Positions 8,599 through 17,383 of a stretch of 64,000 nt of DNA are shown in pieces. The translations under genes were made by a program, and so were the position numbers. The stretch is from assembly GCF_036226505.1 (NCBI RefSeq), contig NZ_CP108484.1, positions 1,798,001 through 1,862,000 of the forward strand. Reading direction: 5' to 3'. Source of the DNA: Kitasatospora sp. NBC_01246 (GTDB lineage Bacteria > Actinomycetota > Actinomycetes > Streptomycetales > Streptomycetaceae). The notes below the pieces were generated by a model that was not told where the DNA came from, did no database searches, and worked only from the letters and a program-made list of their open reading frames with translations. Every line of letters starts with the position of its first letter. The first letter of the stretch is position 1.

Positions 8599-9672
8599 AT
8601 GAACGACCTTGGCAGCCTTGTCCAACAGACCGCCGACCGGCTCGCGACCCAGCAGGTCGGCGTGGTGGTCGCCGGCCTGGCCGGCGGCGCGGTGGAGATC
8701 CGGGGCGCCGGGAGCACCGCCGCCGGCCGGCCCGGTGACGTGCCCGGCCCGCGGACGGTCTTCGAAATCGGTTCGGTGACCAAGGTGTTCACCTCGCTCG
8801 CGCTGGCCCGAATGGCGCTCGACGGCTCGACGGCGCTCGACGAACCGCTGGCGGACGTCCTGGCGGGCGCCCTGCCGGCCGGGGTGAGCGTGCCGGCCAG
8901 GCGCGGCAGGCCGATCGCGCTGCGGCACCTCGCCACCCACACCTCCGGCCTGCCCCGGCTGCCCGCCGGGATGCTGCTGCCCGCACTGCTCCGCCCGAAC
9001 AAGCCGGACCCGTACCGCGACTGCACCTCCGACATGCTGCTCGCCGGGCTCGCCCGGACCAGACCCCGGGCCGCTCCCGGGCGGGGCTTCCGCTACTCCA
9101 ACCTCGGCGCCGGGCTGCTCGGCCTGGCGCTGGCCCACCGGGCCGGCACGGGGTACGAGGAGCTGGTGACCCGGGAGGTCTGCGAACCGCTCGGGCTCAC
9201 CGACACGGTGATCCGCGTCGACGGGGAGCGGGCCGGCCGGCTCGCCCAGGGCCACACGCCCGGGCGCCGACCGGTGCCCGGCTGGCAGCTGGCCGACCTC
9301 GCCGGCGCCGGCGGGCTACGCTCGACCGCCGCCGACCTGGCGGTACTGCTCCGGGCCCAGCTGGCCTGCGGCACGGACGGCGGCGAGCCACTGGCGCCGG
9401 CGATCGCCCTCACCCGGGAGGTGGAGCACCGGGTCAACCCGTTCGCCTGGGTGCACCTCGGCTGGCTCGGCCACCGGCTGCACCCCCGCCAGGGCGGCCA
9501 CCTGCAGATCTGGCACAACGGCGGGACGGGCGGCTTCCGCTCCTTCGTCGCCTTCGACCCCGAGAAGCAGGTGGGCGTGATCGCCCTGGCCAACACCCGC
9601 CGCTCGGTCGATCCGGGCGGCATAGCCCTGCTGCGGACCCTGCAGAGCCGTTACCCGGAGGCCGCCGCCTGA
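8599..9672 (+). CDS. beta-lactamase-family serine hydrolase
   Basis: A protein of 357 residues with the class C/DD-peptidase fold. The catalytic SVTK tetrad (Ser59, Lys62) is in FEIGSVTKVF, Tyr166 in RYSNLGAGLLG, and His306 in the third motif HNGGTGG. There is no clear signal peptide or membrane segment, so it is probably cytoplasmic and may be an esterase or peptidase rather than a true beta-lactamase. A TAGGCT hexamer ends seven bases before the ATG with no ribosome-binding site, pointing to a leaderless start. The substrate is unknown. Confidence 0.85.
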   Translation: MNDLGSLVQQTADRLATQQVGVVVAGLAGGAVEIRGAGSTAAGRPGDVPGPRTVFEIGSVTKVFTSLALARMALDGSTALDEPLADVLAGALPAGVSVPARRGRPIALRHLATHTSGLPRLPAGMLLPALLRPNKPDPYRDCTSDMLLAGLARTRPRAAPGRGFRYSNLGAGLLGLALAHRAGTGYEELVTREVCEPLGLTDTVIRVDGERAGRLAQGHTPGRRPVPGWQLADLAGAGGLRSTAADLAVLLRAQLACGTDGGEPLAPAIALTREVEHRVNPFAWVHLGWLGHRLHPRQGGHLQIWHNGGTGGFRSFVAFDPEKQVGVIALANTRRSVDPGGIALLRTLQSRYPEAAA

Positions 9673-9702
9673 CCGGACCCGAGGACGGAGGAGGTTCGAT
9701 GG

Positions 9703-9736
9703 TTGGATTTCCAAACCCACTCCCCTATAGTGGGTT
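9703..9736 (+). promoter_or_regulatory. thiolase promoter with overlapping operator
   Basis: TTGGAT (9703-9708) and TATAGT (9726-9731) are separated by 17 bp, a good vegetative promoter. A perfect inverted repeat AACCCACT-N7-AGTGGGTT (9714-9736) covers the -10 box, and another CCCACT half-site follows at 9744-9749. A repressor bound here would block transcription of the thiolase gene. No cognate regulator is adjacent. Confidence 0.65.
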
Positions 9737-9805
9737 CGGCTTTCCCACTACCCTCGTGCCCCGGGCCCGACCGCCCGGCGCCCTTCGCAGAGGAAGGCGG
9801 CCGTC

Positions 9806-10990
9806 ATGCGTGACGCCGTAATCGTCGAAGCTGTCCGCACCCCCATCGGCAAGGGCAAACCGGGGGGCGCGCTCTCCGCCGTCCACCCGGTGGAACTTCT
9901 CGCGCACACCCTCCGGACCCTGGTCGGACGCAGCGGGATCGACCCGGCCCTGGTCGACGACGTGATCGGCGGCTGCGTCGACCAGGTCGGCGAGCAGGCC
10001 ATGAACACCACCCGCTACGCCTGGCTGGCGGCCGGCCTGCCGGAGTCCGTCCCGGCGACCACCGTGGACCGGCAGTGCGGCTCCTCCCAGCAGGCCGTCC
10101 ACTTCGCCGCCCAGGGCGTGATCGCGGGCGCGTACGACCTGGTGGTGGCCTGCGGCGTCGAGTCGATGAGCCGGGTGCCGATGTGGTCCAACGTGCCGCC
10201 CGGCGCGGACCCGTTCAGCGCCGCGATCAACGCACGCTACCCCGGCGGGCTGATCCCGCAGGGCGTCAGCGCCGAGCTGATCGCCGCCAAGTGGTCCGTC
10301 ACCCGGGAGGCGATGGACGCCTTCGCCCTCGACTCGCACGCCAAGGCCGCGCACGCCCACGCCGCCGGCTGGTTCGAGGCGGAGCTGGCCCCGGTGCCGA
10401 CGCCCGCCGGGATCGTCACGAGGGACGAGTCGGTGCGTCCGGGCAGCACACCCGAGGTGCTCGCCGGACTGCGGCCCTCGTTCACCGACCCCGCCATGGC
10501 CGAGCGGTACCCGCAGATCCAGTGGTCGGTGACGCCCGGCAACAGCAGCCCGATCAACGACGGCGCCTCGGCGGTGCTGATCACCAGCAGCGAGACGGCC
10601 GCCCGGCTGGGCCTGCGCCCGCTGGCCCGGCTGCACTCCTTCGCGGTGACCGGTTCGGACCCGCTGCTGATGCTCACCGGCGTGCTCCCCGCCACCGAGA
10701 AGGTGCTGCGGCGGTCCGGGCTCTCGCCGGCGGACATCGACCTGTTCGAGGTGAACGAGGCGTTCGCCTCGGTGGTGCTGGCCTGGCTGCAGGAGACCGG
10801 GGTCGACCCGGCCAAGGTCAACGTGAACGGCGGCGCGATCGCGCTCGGCCACCCGCTCGGGGCGAGCGGCACCCGGCTGATGACCACCCTGGTGCACGCG
10901 ATGCGCCGGCGCGGCGCGCGCTACGCCCTGCAGACCATGTGCGAGGCGGGCGGCCTGGCCAACGCCACCGTCCTGGAGGCGCTGGACTGA
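9806..10990 (+). CDS. acetyl-CoA C-acyltransferase (thiolase)
   Basis: A protein of 394 residues, normal for type II thiolases. The nucleophile is Cys91 in DRQCGSSQQA, the active-site His is in GHPLGASG (near residue 350), and the second Cys is in MCEAGGLAN (near residue 378). The last motif lacks the CxGGGxG form of the biosynthetic enzymes and looks more like FadA-type degradative thiolases. It stands alone with its own promoter and operator, so it may join a dispersed fatty-acid or steroid-degradation regulon. The start follows a GAGGAAGG site. Confidence 0.9.
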   Translation: MRDAVIVEAVRTPIGKGKPGGALSAVHPVELLAHTLRTLVGRSGIDPALVDDVIGGCVDQVGEQAMNTTRYAWLAAGLPESVPATTVDRQCGSSQQAVHFAAQGVIAGAYDLVVACGVESMSRVPMWSNVPPGADPFSAAINARYPGGLIPQGVSAELIAAKWSVTREAMDAFALDSHAKAAHAHAAGWFEAELAPVPTPAGIVTRDESVRPGSTPEVLAGLRPSFTDPAMAERYPQIQWSVTPGNSSPINDGASAVLITSSETAARLGLRPLARLHSFAVTGSDPLLMLTGVLPATEKVLRRSGLSPADIDLFEVNEAFASVVLAWLQETGVDPAKVNVNGGAIALGHPLGASGTRLMTTLVHAMRRRGARYALQTMCEAGGLANATVLEALD

Positions 10991-11148
10991 CCTCGCGGGA
11001 CCGACCGCGGTGGCGCGCCCCCGTCCCGCCCCGAGCGGCCGTGGCAGGGCGGGCGGCGGCGCCCCGGCGGAGTGCGCGGGGCGGGGGTGCGGGGGCCGTG
11101 GGAAGATGGCAGGGCTGGCAGAAACGATCTCCGGGCGGTTCTCTGGCC

Positions 11149-14100
11149 ATGGTGAACGAGCAACGTGATACCGGCGGCTCCGAGGGGCCGCGCCCGGGGC
11201 GCCCGGGCGCCGGGGGGTCGCGTCAGGACGCCCTGCTGATGGTCCCGATCGCGACCGCCCTGATCGAGGCGGACGGGCGGATCCTGCACTGGAGCAGTGA
11301 CGCCGAGGCGTTGCTCGGTTACAGCGCCGAGGAGGCCATCGGTTCGCTGGCCGCGCAGCTGCTGGCCACCGACGACCAGCGGCCCGAGGTCCTGGAGCTC
11401 TTCCAGGAGATCGTGGACGGGCGCGGCTGGTCGGGCGTCTTCCCGGTCCGGCACCGGGACGGCCACTACGTGAACCTGGAGTTCCGCACCCACCCGATCT
11501 CCGGCCCCGGCGGCAGTCCGCTGGTGCTGGCCGTCGCGTCCGACGTCACGACGCTGCGCCGGATCCAGGCGGACCTCGCCGTCCTGGACGGGTTCTTCAC
11601 GCAGTCCCCCGTCGGGATGGCCGTGTACGACAGCCGACTGGCCTTCGTCCGGCTGAACGACGCACTGGCCCGGGTCAACGGCCTGCCCGCCGAGGCGCAC
11701 CTGGGCCACCGCCTCACCGAACTGCTGCCCGGCATCAACGGCGCCGAGAGCGAGGAGGTGATGCGGCAGGTGCTGGAGAGCGGCGATCCGGTCGTGGACG
11801 CCCGCTCGCACGGCCGCACCCCCGGCGACCCGACGCACGACCACGCCTGGTCGGCCTCCTACTTCCGGCTGGAGGACCCGGGCGGCGAGGTCCTCGGGGT
11901 CAGCTCGACGCTCATCGACATCACCGAACGGTTCCGCGCGGACGCCCGGGCCGCCCGCGCCCAGGAGCGGCTGGCGCTGCTCGTCGACGCCACCGCCTCC
12001 ATCGGCACCACCCTGGACCTGCGGCAGACCGCCCGGGAGCTGGCCGACGCGATGGTGCCCAGGGTCGCCGACATCAGCGGGGTGTTCGCGCTGGAGGCCC
12101 TGGTCGCCGGACGCACCGTGGAGCCGCTCGACCCGTCCGTCCCGCACCTGGTCCGCCGGCTGGCGCTCGCCACCACCGACCCGCTCTACCCCGCCGAGGC
12201 ACTGCCGGTGGACTCGGTGTACGAGCTGTCGCCGGACTCCCCGTACGGGAGGGCGCTGGCGACCGGGCGGACGGTGGTGACGCCGTCCTGGGAGCTGCCG
12301 CCGCTGAGTTCGGCGATCACCGAGAGCCGCCGGCAGGCCTACCTCGGCGACCGGCCCCGCTCGGTGCGGATCACCCCGCTGGTGGCGCGCGGCACCACGC
12401 TCGGCATGGTGGTGTACTCCCGGCGCGGCGAGCGGGAGGCGTTCGCCGAGGCGGACATCACGCTCGGTGACGAGCTGGCCTCGCGGGCCGCCGTCGCCAT
12501 CGACAACGCCCGGCTCTACCTGCGCCAGCACCAGACGGTGCTCGCCCGCCAGCAGGCGCTGCGCGAGGCGAAGGCCGCGCAGGAACGGCTGGCCCTGGTC
12601 AACGTCGCCTCGGCGCGGATCGGCACCACCCTCGACCTGGCGCAGACCGCGAAGGAGCTGGCCGAGGTCGCGACGCCCCGGCTGGCCGACACCGTGGTGG
12701 TGGAGGTGCTGGACGACCTGGTGCGCGGCGAGCGCGAGGTCCGCGCCCCGGCGGACGGCTCCGCCGTGCTGCGCCGGATGGCGTTCCACTCGGCGCACGG
12801 CTCGACGCTGGAGCCGATCGACCGCACCGGCGGGGTGCAGCGGTTCGCGCCCGGCTCGCCGTACGCGTGGAGCCTCGCCCACCGCAAGCCGGTGCTGGTG
12901 CCGCGGATGGACGAGGAGGGGATGGCCTGGTTCGCCGACGACCCCGTCCGCACCGCGGCCGCGCGGGAGCAGAACGTCCTCTCGTTCATGGTGGTGCCGC
13001 TGATCGCCCGCGGCTCGCCGGTCGGCGTCGCCGCCTTCTACCGGACGGTGGTCGAACGACCGTACGAGGACGACGACCTGGCGCTCGCCGGGGAGCTGGC
13101 GGTCCGGGCGGCCGTCTCGATCGACAACGCGCTGCTGTTCACCCGGGAGCGCGACGCGGCCGCCGCCCGCCAGCGCGCCCTGGACGAGGCCTGGGCGGCC
13201 CAGCAGCGGCTCTCCCTGCTCAACGAGGCGAGCACCCGGATCGGCACCACGCTCGATCTGCACCGCACCGCCGAGGAGTTGGTGGAGGTGGTGATCCCGC
13301 GGTTCGCCGACTTCGTCACCGTCGACCTGCGCGACGCGGTGCTCGGCGGCGAGGACCCGAGCCCGGTACCGGACGACGGCTCCGTCCTGATGCGGGCGGT
13401 CGCCGTCGGCGAGGCCAGCCCGGACGGCACCATGGCGGCCGCCGCAGACCAGGTGGGCGCCACCTCGCAGTCCGCCCAGGTGTACGCGCAGAGCCTGCGC
13501 ACCGGCCGGTCGATCCTGGTCTCGGAGGTGGACGAGACGGCACTGCGCGGGATCGTGGCCGCGCCGGACCGGGTGCAGCCGGGCCTGGACGCCGGGGTGC
13601 ACTCCTATCTGATGGTGCCGCTGCTGGCCCGCGGGATGGTGCTGGGCGGCGCGGAGTTCCTGCGGACGAGGAACCCGGTGCCGTACGGGCCGGCGGACCG
13701 CGCCCTCGCCGAGGAGCTGGCCGCGCGGACGGCGCTCGCGATGGACAACGCCCGGCTCTACCGCCGCGAACGGGACACCGCGCTCACCCTGCAGCGCAGC
13801 CTCCTGCCGCAGGAGATCCACCGCGCGATCGGCCTGGAGATCGCCTACCGCTACCTGCCCAGCAGCGTGGTCAGCGAGGTCGGCGGCGACTGGTTCGACA
13901 TCGTCCCGCTCTCCTCCGGCCGGGTCGCGCTGGTGGTCGGCGACGTGATGGGCCACGGCATCCGGGCCGCCGCCACGATGGGCCAGCTGCGCACCGTGGC
14001 ACGGACGTTGATCACCCTCGACCTCGACCCGGAACGGGTGATGCACCGGCTCGACGAGGCCACCGCGGAGATCGGCGAGGGCCAGTTCGCCACCTGCGTC

Positions 14101-14865
14101 TGCGTGATCTACGACCCGGTGGACCGGCGCTGCACCGCCGCCTGCGCGGGCCACCTGCCGCCGGTGGTGGCCGACGCCGACGGCCGGGCCCAGCTGGTCG
14201 AACTGCCCCCGGGCGCACCGCTCGGCGTCGGCGGGGTCCCCTTCGAGAGCATCGAGTTCACGCTCCCGGAGGACGGCATCCTGGCGCTCTACACGGACGG
14301 CCTGGTCGAGCGCCGGGGCCGCGACCTCGACGAGGGCCTGGACCTGCTCTGCCGGACCGTCGGCGACCGGCACCGCACGCTGGAGCAGACCTGCGACGCC
14401 GTGCTCGCCCAACTCACCGGCCGCACCAGCGAGGACGACATCGCGATCATCCTGGCCCAGGCCCGGCCGACCGGCACCGACCGGATCGCCACCCTCTCGC
14501 TCAGCGACGACCACGCGATGGTCGCGCACTCCCGCCGCTTCACCCGGGAGACGCTGACCGGCTGGGGCCTGGGCGCGCTCGCCGACTGGACCGAACTGCT
14601 CACCAGCGAGCTGATCACCAACGCGCTGGTGCACGCCGGATCCCCCGTCCAGCTGCGGCTGTTCCACAACCGGGTGCTCACCGTGGAGGTCGCCGACCGG
14701 GACAGCGAGTCGCCGCGGATCCGCCGCGCCCAGGAGGAGGACGAGGGCGGGCGCGGCATGCACCTGGTCAACGAACTCGCGCACCGCTGGGGCACCCGCC
14801 GCACCCGGGAGGGCAAGGTGGTCTGGTTCGAGCTGGAGCTGCCGCCGGGCAGCCGGCCCTGGTAG
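11149..14865 (+). CDS. PAS-GAF-SpoIIE phosphatase with C-terminal HATPase
   Basis: A protein of 1238 residues with a signalling architecture: two PAS-like domains (about 25-140 and 145-265), three GAF domains (about 275-470, 480-675 and 685-870), a PP2C/SpoIIE phosphatase (about 876-1107) and a HATPase_c_2 domain (about 1110-1238). The phosphatase keeps its metal-binding acidic residues in GGDWFD, GDVMGHG, TDGLVE and EDDIAII. The kinase-like end has the N box ELITNALVHAG and the G motif GGRGMHLVNE. Each GAF is introduced by a near-identical helix (RIGTTLDLxxTAxEL), spaced about 205 residues. This combination can both dephosphorylate an anti-sigma antagonist and bind or phosphorylate one, as in RsbU/RsbW partner switching. 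Sensed signal and targets are unknown. Confidence 0.92.
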   Translation: MVNEQRDTGGSEGPRPGRPGAGGSRQDALLMVPIATALIEADGRILHWSSDAEALLGYSAEEAIGSLAAQLLATDDQRPEVLELFQEIVDGRGWSGVFPVRHRDGHYVNLEFRTHPISGPGGSPLVLAVASDVTTLRRIQADLAVLDGFFTQSPVGMAVYDSRLAFVRLNDALARVNGLPAEAHLGHRLTELLPGINGAESEEVMRQVLESGDPVVDARSHGRTPGDPTHDHAWSASYFRLEDPGGEVLGVSSTLIDITERFRADARAARAQERLALLVDATASIGTTLDLRQTARELADAMVPRVADISGVFALEALVAGRTVEPLDPSVPHLVRRLALATTDPLYPAEALPVDSVYELSPDSPYGRALATGRTVVTPSWELPPLSSAITESRRQAYLGDRPRSVRITPLVARGTTLGMVVYSRRGEREAFAEADITLGDELASRAAVAIDNARLYLRQHQTVLARQQALREAKAAQERLALVNVASARIGTTLDLAQTAKELAEVATPRLADTVVVEVLDDLVRGEREVRAPADGSAVLRRMAFHSAHGSTLEPIDRTGGVQRFAPGSPYAWSLAHRKPVLVPRMDEEGMAWFADDPVRTAAAREQNVLSFMVVPLIARGSPVGVAAFYRTVVERPYEDDDLALAGELAVRAAVSIDNALLFTRERDAAAARQRALDEAWAAQQRLSLLNEASTRIGTTLDLHRTAEELVEVVIPRFADFVTVDLRDAVLGGEDPSPVPDDGSVLMRAVAVGEASPDGTMAAAADQVGATSQSAQVYAQSLRTGRSILVSEVDETALRGIVAAPDRVQPGLDAGVHSYLMVPLLARGMVLGGAEFLRTRNPVPYGPADRALAEELAARTALAMDNARLYRRERDTALTLQRSLLPQEIHRAIGLEIAYRYLPSSVVSEVGGDWFDIVPLSSGRVALVVGDVMGHGIRAAATMGQLRTVARTLITLDLDPERVMHRLDEATAEIGEGQFATCVCVIYDPVDRRCTAACAGHLPPVVADADGRAQLVELPPGAPLGVGGVPFESIEFTLPEDGILALYTDGLVERRGRDLDEGLDLLCRTVGDRHRTLEQTCDAVLAQLTGRTSEDDIAIILAQARPTGTDRIATLSLSDDHAMVAHSRRFTRETLTGWGLGALADWTELLTSELITNALVHAGSPVQLRLFHNRVLTVEVADRDSESPRIRRAQEEDEGGRGMHLVNELAHRWGTRRTREGKVVWFELELPPGSRPW

Positions 14866-15038
14866 CTCCTCCCCCGGCCGCGCACCCGCCCCGGCCTGGT
14901 ACGACAACCGATCCTTGTCGCCGCCCACGCCGGGTTGTTGGCCCGCCCGGCGGCCGGGCGGTTGGCTTGGTCCCACAGGACGGCGCGGCCGGGCGAGGGG
15001 CCCGGCGACCGTCCGGGACCGCAACCCGAGGAGCCGTC

Positions 15039-15470
15039 GTGAACCGAGCCGTCGTGAACCAGCTGGACCCCCGCACCGTCGTGGAGCGCTACGTCACCGC
15101 CATCGCCGAGGGCGACCTGCCCACCGCGGCGGCCTCGTTCGCCGAGGACGCCACCTGGTCCTACCCGGGCGACCTGCCGCTGTCCGGGGTCTGGCGCGGC
15201 CGGACCGCCATCCTCGACGACTTCCTCGGCTCGGTGGGCACGCTGTTCGCGCCCGGCACCCCCCTGGAGGTGACGCTGACCGGTCTGCTCGCCGACGGCC
15301 CGCAGGTGGTCGCCGAGTGGACCGCGCGGGGGACGGCGGCCAACGGCGCCGCCTACCACAACCGGTGCCTGGGCGTCTTCACCGTCGAGAACGGCCTGAT
15401 CACCGCCGTCCGCGAGTACCTCGACACCGACCACGCGGCGCGCACGCTCTTCGCGCCCGCGGCCGGCTGA
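15039..15470 (+). CDS. SnoaL-like / NTF2-fold protein
   Basis: A protein of 143 residues with the SnoaL pattern: VVERYVTAIAEGDLPTAAAS, FAEDATWSYPGDLPLSGVWR and FTVENGLITAVREYLDT. These small cone-shaped barrels act as isomerases, hydrolases or ligand-binding proteins. The start is the GTG at 15039, placed by a GAGGAG site five bases upstream; another GTG lies at 15054. It is convergent with queA and has no obvious operon partner. No substrate can be named. Confidence 0.82.
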   Translation: MNRAVVNQLDPRTVVERYVTAIAEGDLPTAAASFAEDATWSYPGDLPLSGVWRGRTAILDDFLGSVGTLFAPGTPLEVTLTGLLADGPQVVAEWTARGTAANGAAYHNRCLGVFTVENGLITAVREYLDTDHAARTLFAPAAG

Positions 15471-15494
15471 CGGCCAGCCGCCGCCCGGCCGGGC

Positions 15495-16562
15495 CTAGTC
15501 CGGCAGCAGTAGGTTGACGTCGCCGAACTCGTGCCACAGGTAGCGCTCGTGGACGGCCGCCGCGTAGCAGCGTTCGAGCAGCGGCCGGCCGGCCACCGCG
15601 GCGAGCATCAGCAGATGGGACGCGCGGGGCTCGTGCCAGCCGGTGAGCAGGCCGTCCACCGCGCGCACCCCGCGCTCGGGGGTGACCACCAGTTCGGTCC
15701 AGCCCTCGGCCTCCCGGACGCTCCCGTCCGGCCCGACCGCCGACTCCAGGGCCCGGACGGCGGTGGTGCCGACCGCGATCACCCGCCCGCCACCGGCCCG
15801 GACGTGGCCGACCAGCCGGGCCGTGGCGGCCGGTACCCGGAACCACTCGGCGTACGGCGCCTCGTGCGCCTCCGGCGAGGCGACACCGGTGTGCAGCGTG
15901 ATCGGCGCGACCAGCACGCCCCGCCCGGCCAGCCGGGCCACCACCCCGGCGGTGAACGGCCGGGCGGCGCTGGGCATCTCGCTGCTGCCCGGAACGGTGG
16001 CGAAGACCGTCTGGTAGGCCTCGATCGGCCAGTCCCGGTCCACGTAGCCGTACCGGATCGCCTTGCCGTGGCGGCCCAGGTAGGCCACCAGCGGTTCGGG
16101 CAGGGCGAGTCGGGCGTGCCAGAGCCGGGGCGTGAACGCCTCGACCAGGTCGGCCGCGGCGCCGCCCGGCAGCGCCACCCGCAGCCCCGGCCGGCCCGGG
16201 GACTCCTCCGGTGGCCAGAAGGCGGCCGCCGCGCCGGGGGCGGGGCGGCGCAGCTCGACCCGGAAGGCCCCGCGCCGGTCCGGCCGGGCCGAGGAGAGGT
16301 GCAGCGCCACGGGGGTGCCGTCGGCCAGCCGGCCGGGCAGCGCGGCGGGCAGGGTCGCCGAGTTGTTCACCACCAGGAGGTCCCCGGGGCGCAGCACCTC
16401 GGGGAGCTCGGTGAAGCGGCGGTGCCCGACGGCCGGCCCGCTCCGGCGGCCGACCAGCATCCGCACGCCGTCGCGGGCGGTGCCGCGCGCCTCCGCCGGG
16501 GCCCGGGCGGAGAGTTCGGGCGGGACGGTGACGTCGATCCCGGGGACCGCGGCGGCGGTCAT
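15495..16562 (-). CDS. queA: QueA-like S-adenosylmethionine:tRNA ribosyltransferase-isomerase
   Basis: A protein of 355 residues, the length of QueA. Family blocks include DLLVVNNSATLPAALPGR, VALHLSSARPDRRGAF, ITLHTGVASPEAHEAPYAEW and GTTAVRALESA. QueA moves ribose from SAM onto preQ1-modified tRNA to form epoxyqueuosine. Its ATG overlaps the stop of the upstream SDR gene (ATGA at 16559-16562), so the two are translationally coupled. No other queuosine gene is present in the window, so whether it makes queuosine or has a divergent role cannot be decided. Confidence 0.88.
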   Translation of the reverse strand: MTAAAVPGIDVTVPPELSARAPAEARGTARDGVRMLVGRRSGPAVGHRRFTELPEVLRPGDLLVVNNSATLPAALPGRLADGTPVALHLSSARPDRRGAFRVELRRPAPGAAAAFWPPEESPGRPGLRVALPGGAAADLVEAFTPRLWHARLALPEPLVAYLGRHGKAIRYGYVDRDWPIEAYQTVFATVPGSSEMPSAARPFTAGVVARLAGRGVLVAPITLHTGVASPEAHEAPYAEWFRVPAATARLVGHVRAGGGRVIAVGTTAVRALESAVGPDGSVREAEGWTELVVTPERGVRAVDGLLTGWHEPRASHLLMLAAVAGRPLLERCYAAAVHERYLWHEFGDVNLLLPD

Positions 16563-17311
16563 CGCGCGGCCCGCGCACCTGCCGGGAGGTGCGCGGCACG
16601 GTAGCGGCCGGAGGGCCGGCTGCCGCCCACCAGGGCGAGCAGCGCGGGCACCACGGTCTCGGGGAGCGGCTCGCCGGAGATGTCCTCGCCCGGGCAGGCG
16701 TCCTGGTACATCCGGGTGCGCATGCTGCCCGGGTCCACCGCCCAGACCCGCACCGCCTCCTCCTCCCGGGCCAGCACGGCGGAGGCCTGGTCCAGTGCCG
16801 CCTTGCTGGCGCCGTAGCCGCCCCACCCGGGGTAGGCCTCGACGGCCGCGTCCGAGCTGATGTTCAGGACGGCCCCGCCGTGCCGGCGCAGCTGGGGCAG
16901 CACGAGCTGGGTGAGCGCGATCGGCGCCAGGGCGTTGACCTCGAAGGTCTCCAGCAGATCGGGCAGCGGGACGTCGGCGAGGCGGGGCAGCGGGACGTCG
17001 GTCGTGTCGGAGCCGTTGAGCGTGCCGGCGTTGTTGACCAGGAGCCGTGCTCCGCCGAGGCCGGCGGCCGCCTCGGCGAGGCGGGCCCGGTGGCCGTCGT
17101 CGACGACCGAGCCGGCCGGCGCGACCACCGTGGTGACGGCGGCCAGTTCGGCCTCGACGGCGGAGAGTTCGGCCGCGTCGCGGGCGGTGATCACCAGCTG
17201 CCAGCCGTCGGCGGCGAGCGCCCGGGCCAGCGCCCGGCCGAGGCCGCGCGAGGCACCGGTGACCACGGCGACGGGGGCGGCGGATCCTGCGGTGTGCTGA
17301 GGTGCGTTCAT
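16559..17311 (-). CDS. SDR-family oxidoreductase
   Basis: A protein of 250 residues, a classical short-chain dehydrogenase. It has the cofactor motif TGASRGLG (about 19-26), NNAG (near 92), the catalytic serine in ISSDAA and YGASK with catalytic Tyr and Lys (near 168). TARD after the second strand suggests NADP. It precedes and overlaps queA, an association I recall from other Streptomyces genomes; the biochemical reason for it is unclear. Confidence 0.88.
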   Translation of the reverse strand: MNAPQHTAGSAAPVAVVTGASRGLGRALARALAADGWQLVITARDAAELSAVEAELAAVTTVVAPAGSVVDDGHRARLAEAAAGLGGARLLVNNAGTLNGSDTTDVPLPRLADVPLPDLLETFEVNALAPIALTQLVLPQLRRHGGAVLNISSDAAVEAYPGWGGYGASKAALDQASAVLAREEEAVRVWAVDPGSMRTRMYQDACPGEDISGEPLPETVVPALLALVGGSRPSGRYRAAHLPAGARAAR

Positions 17312-17383
17312 GGCACCACGATCGCTCCGGGGCGGTCCGGTGCGGATCGGACCGCAGGCCGGGGGGCCGGTGGTCCGTTCGGC

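Noticed and set aside
10921..15024. A 1367-codon minus-strand frame opposite the PAS-GAF-SpoIIE gene
   Set aside because: Same cause: antisense to a gene with complete domains; no domain in its own translation.
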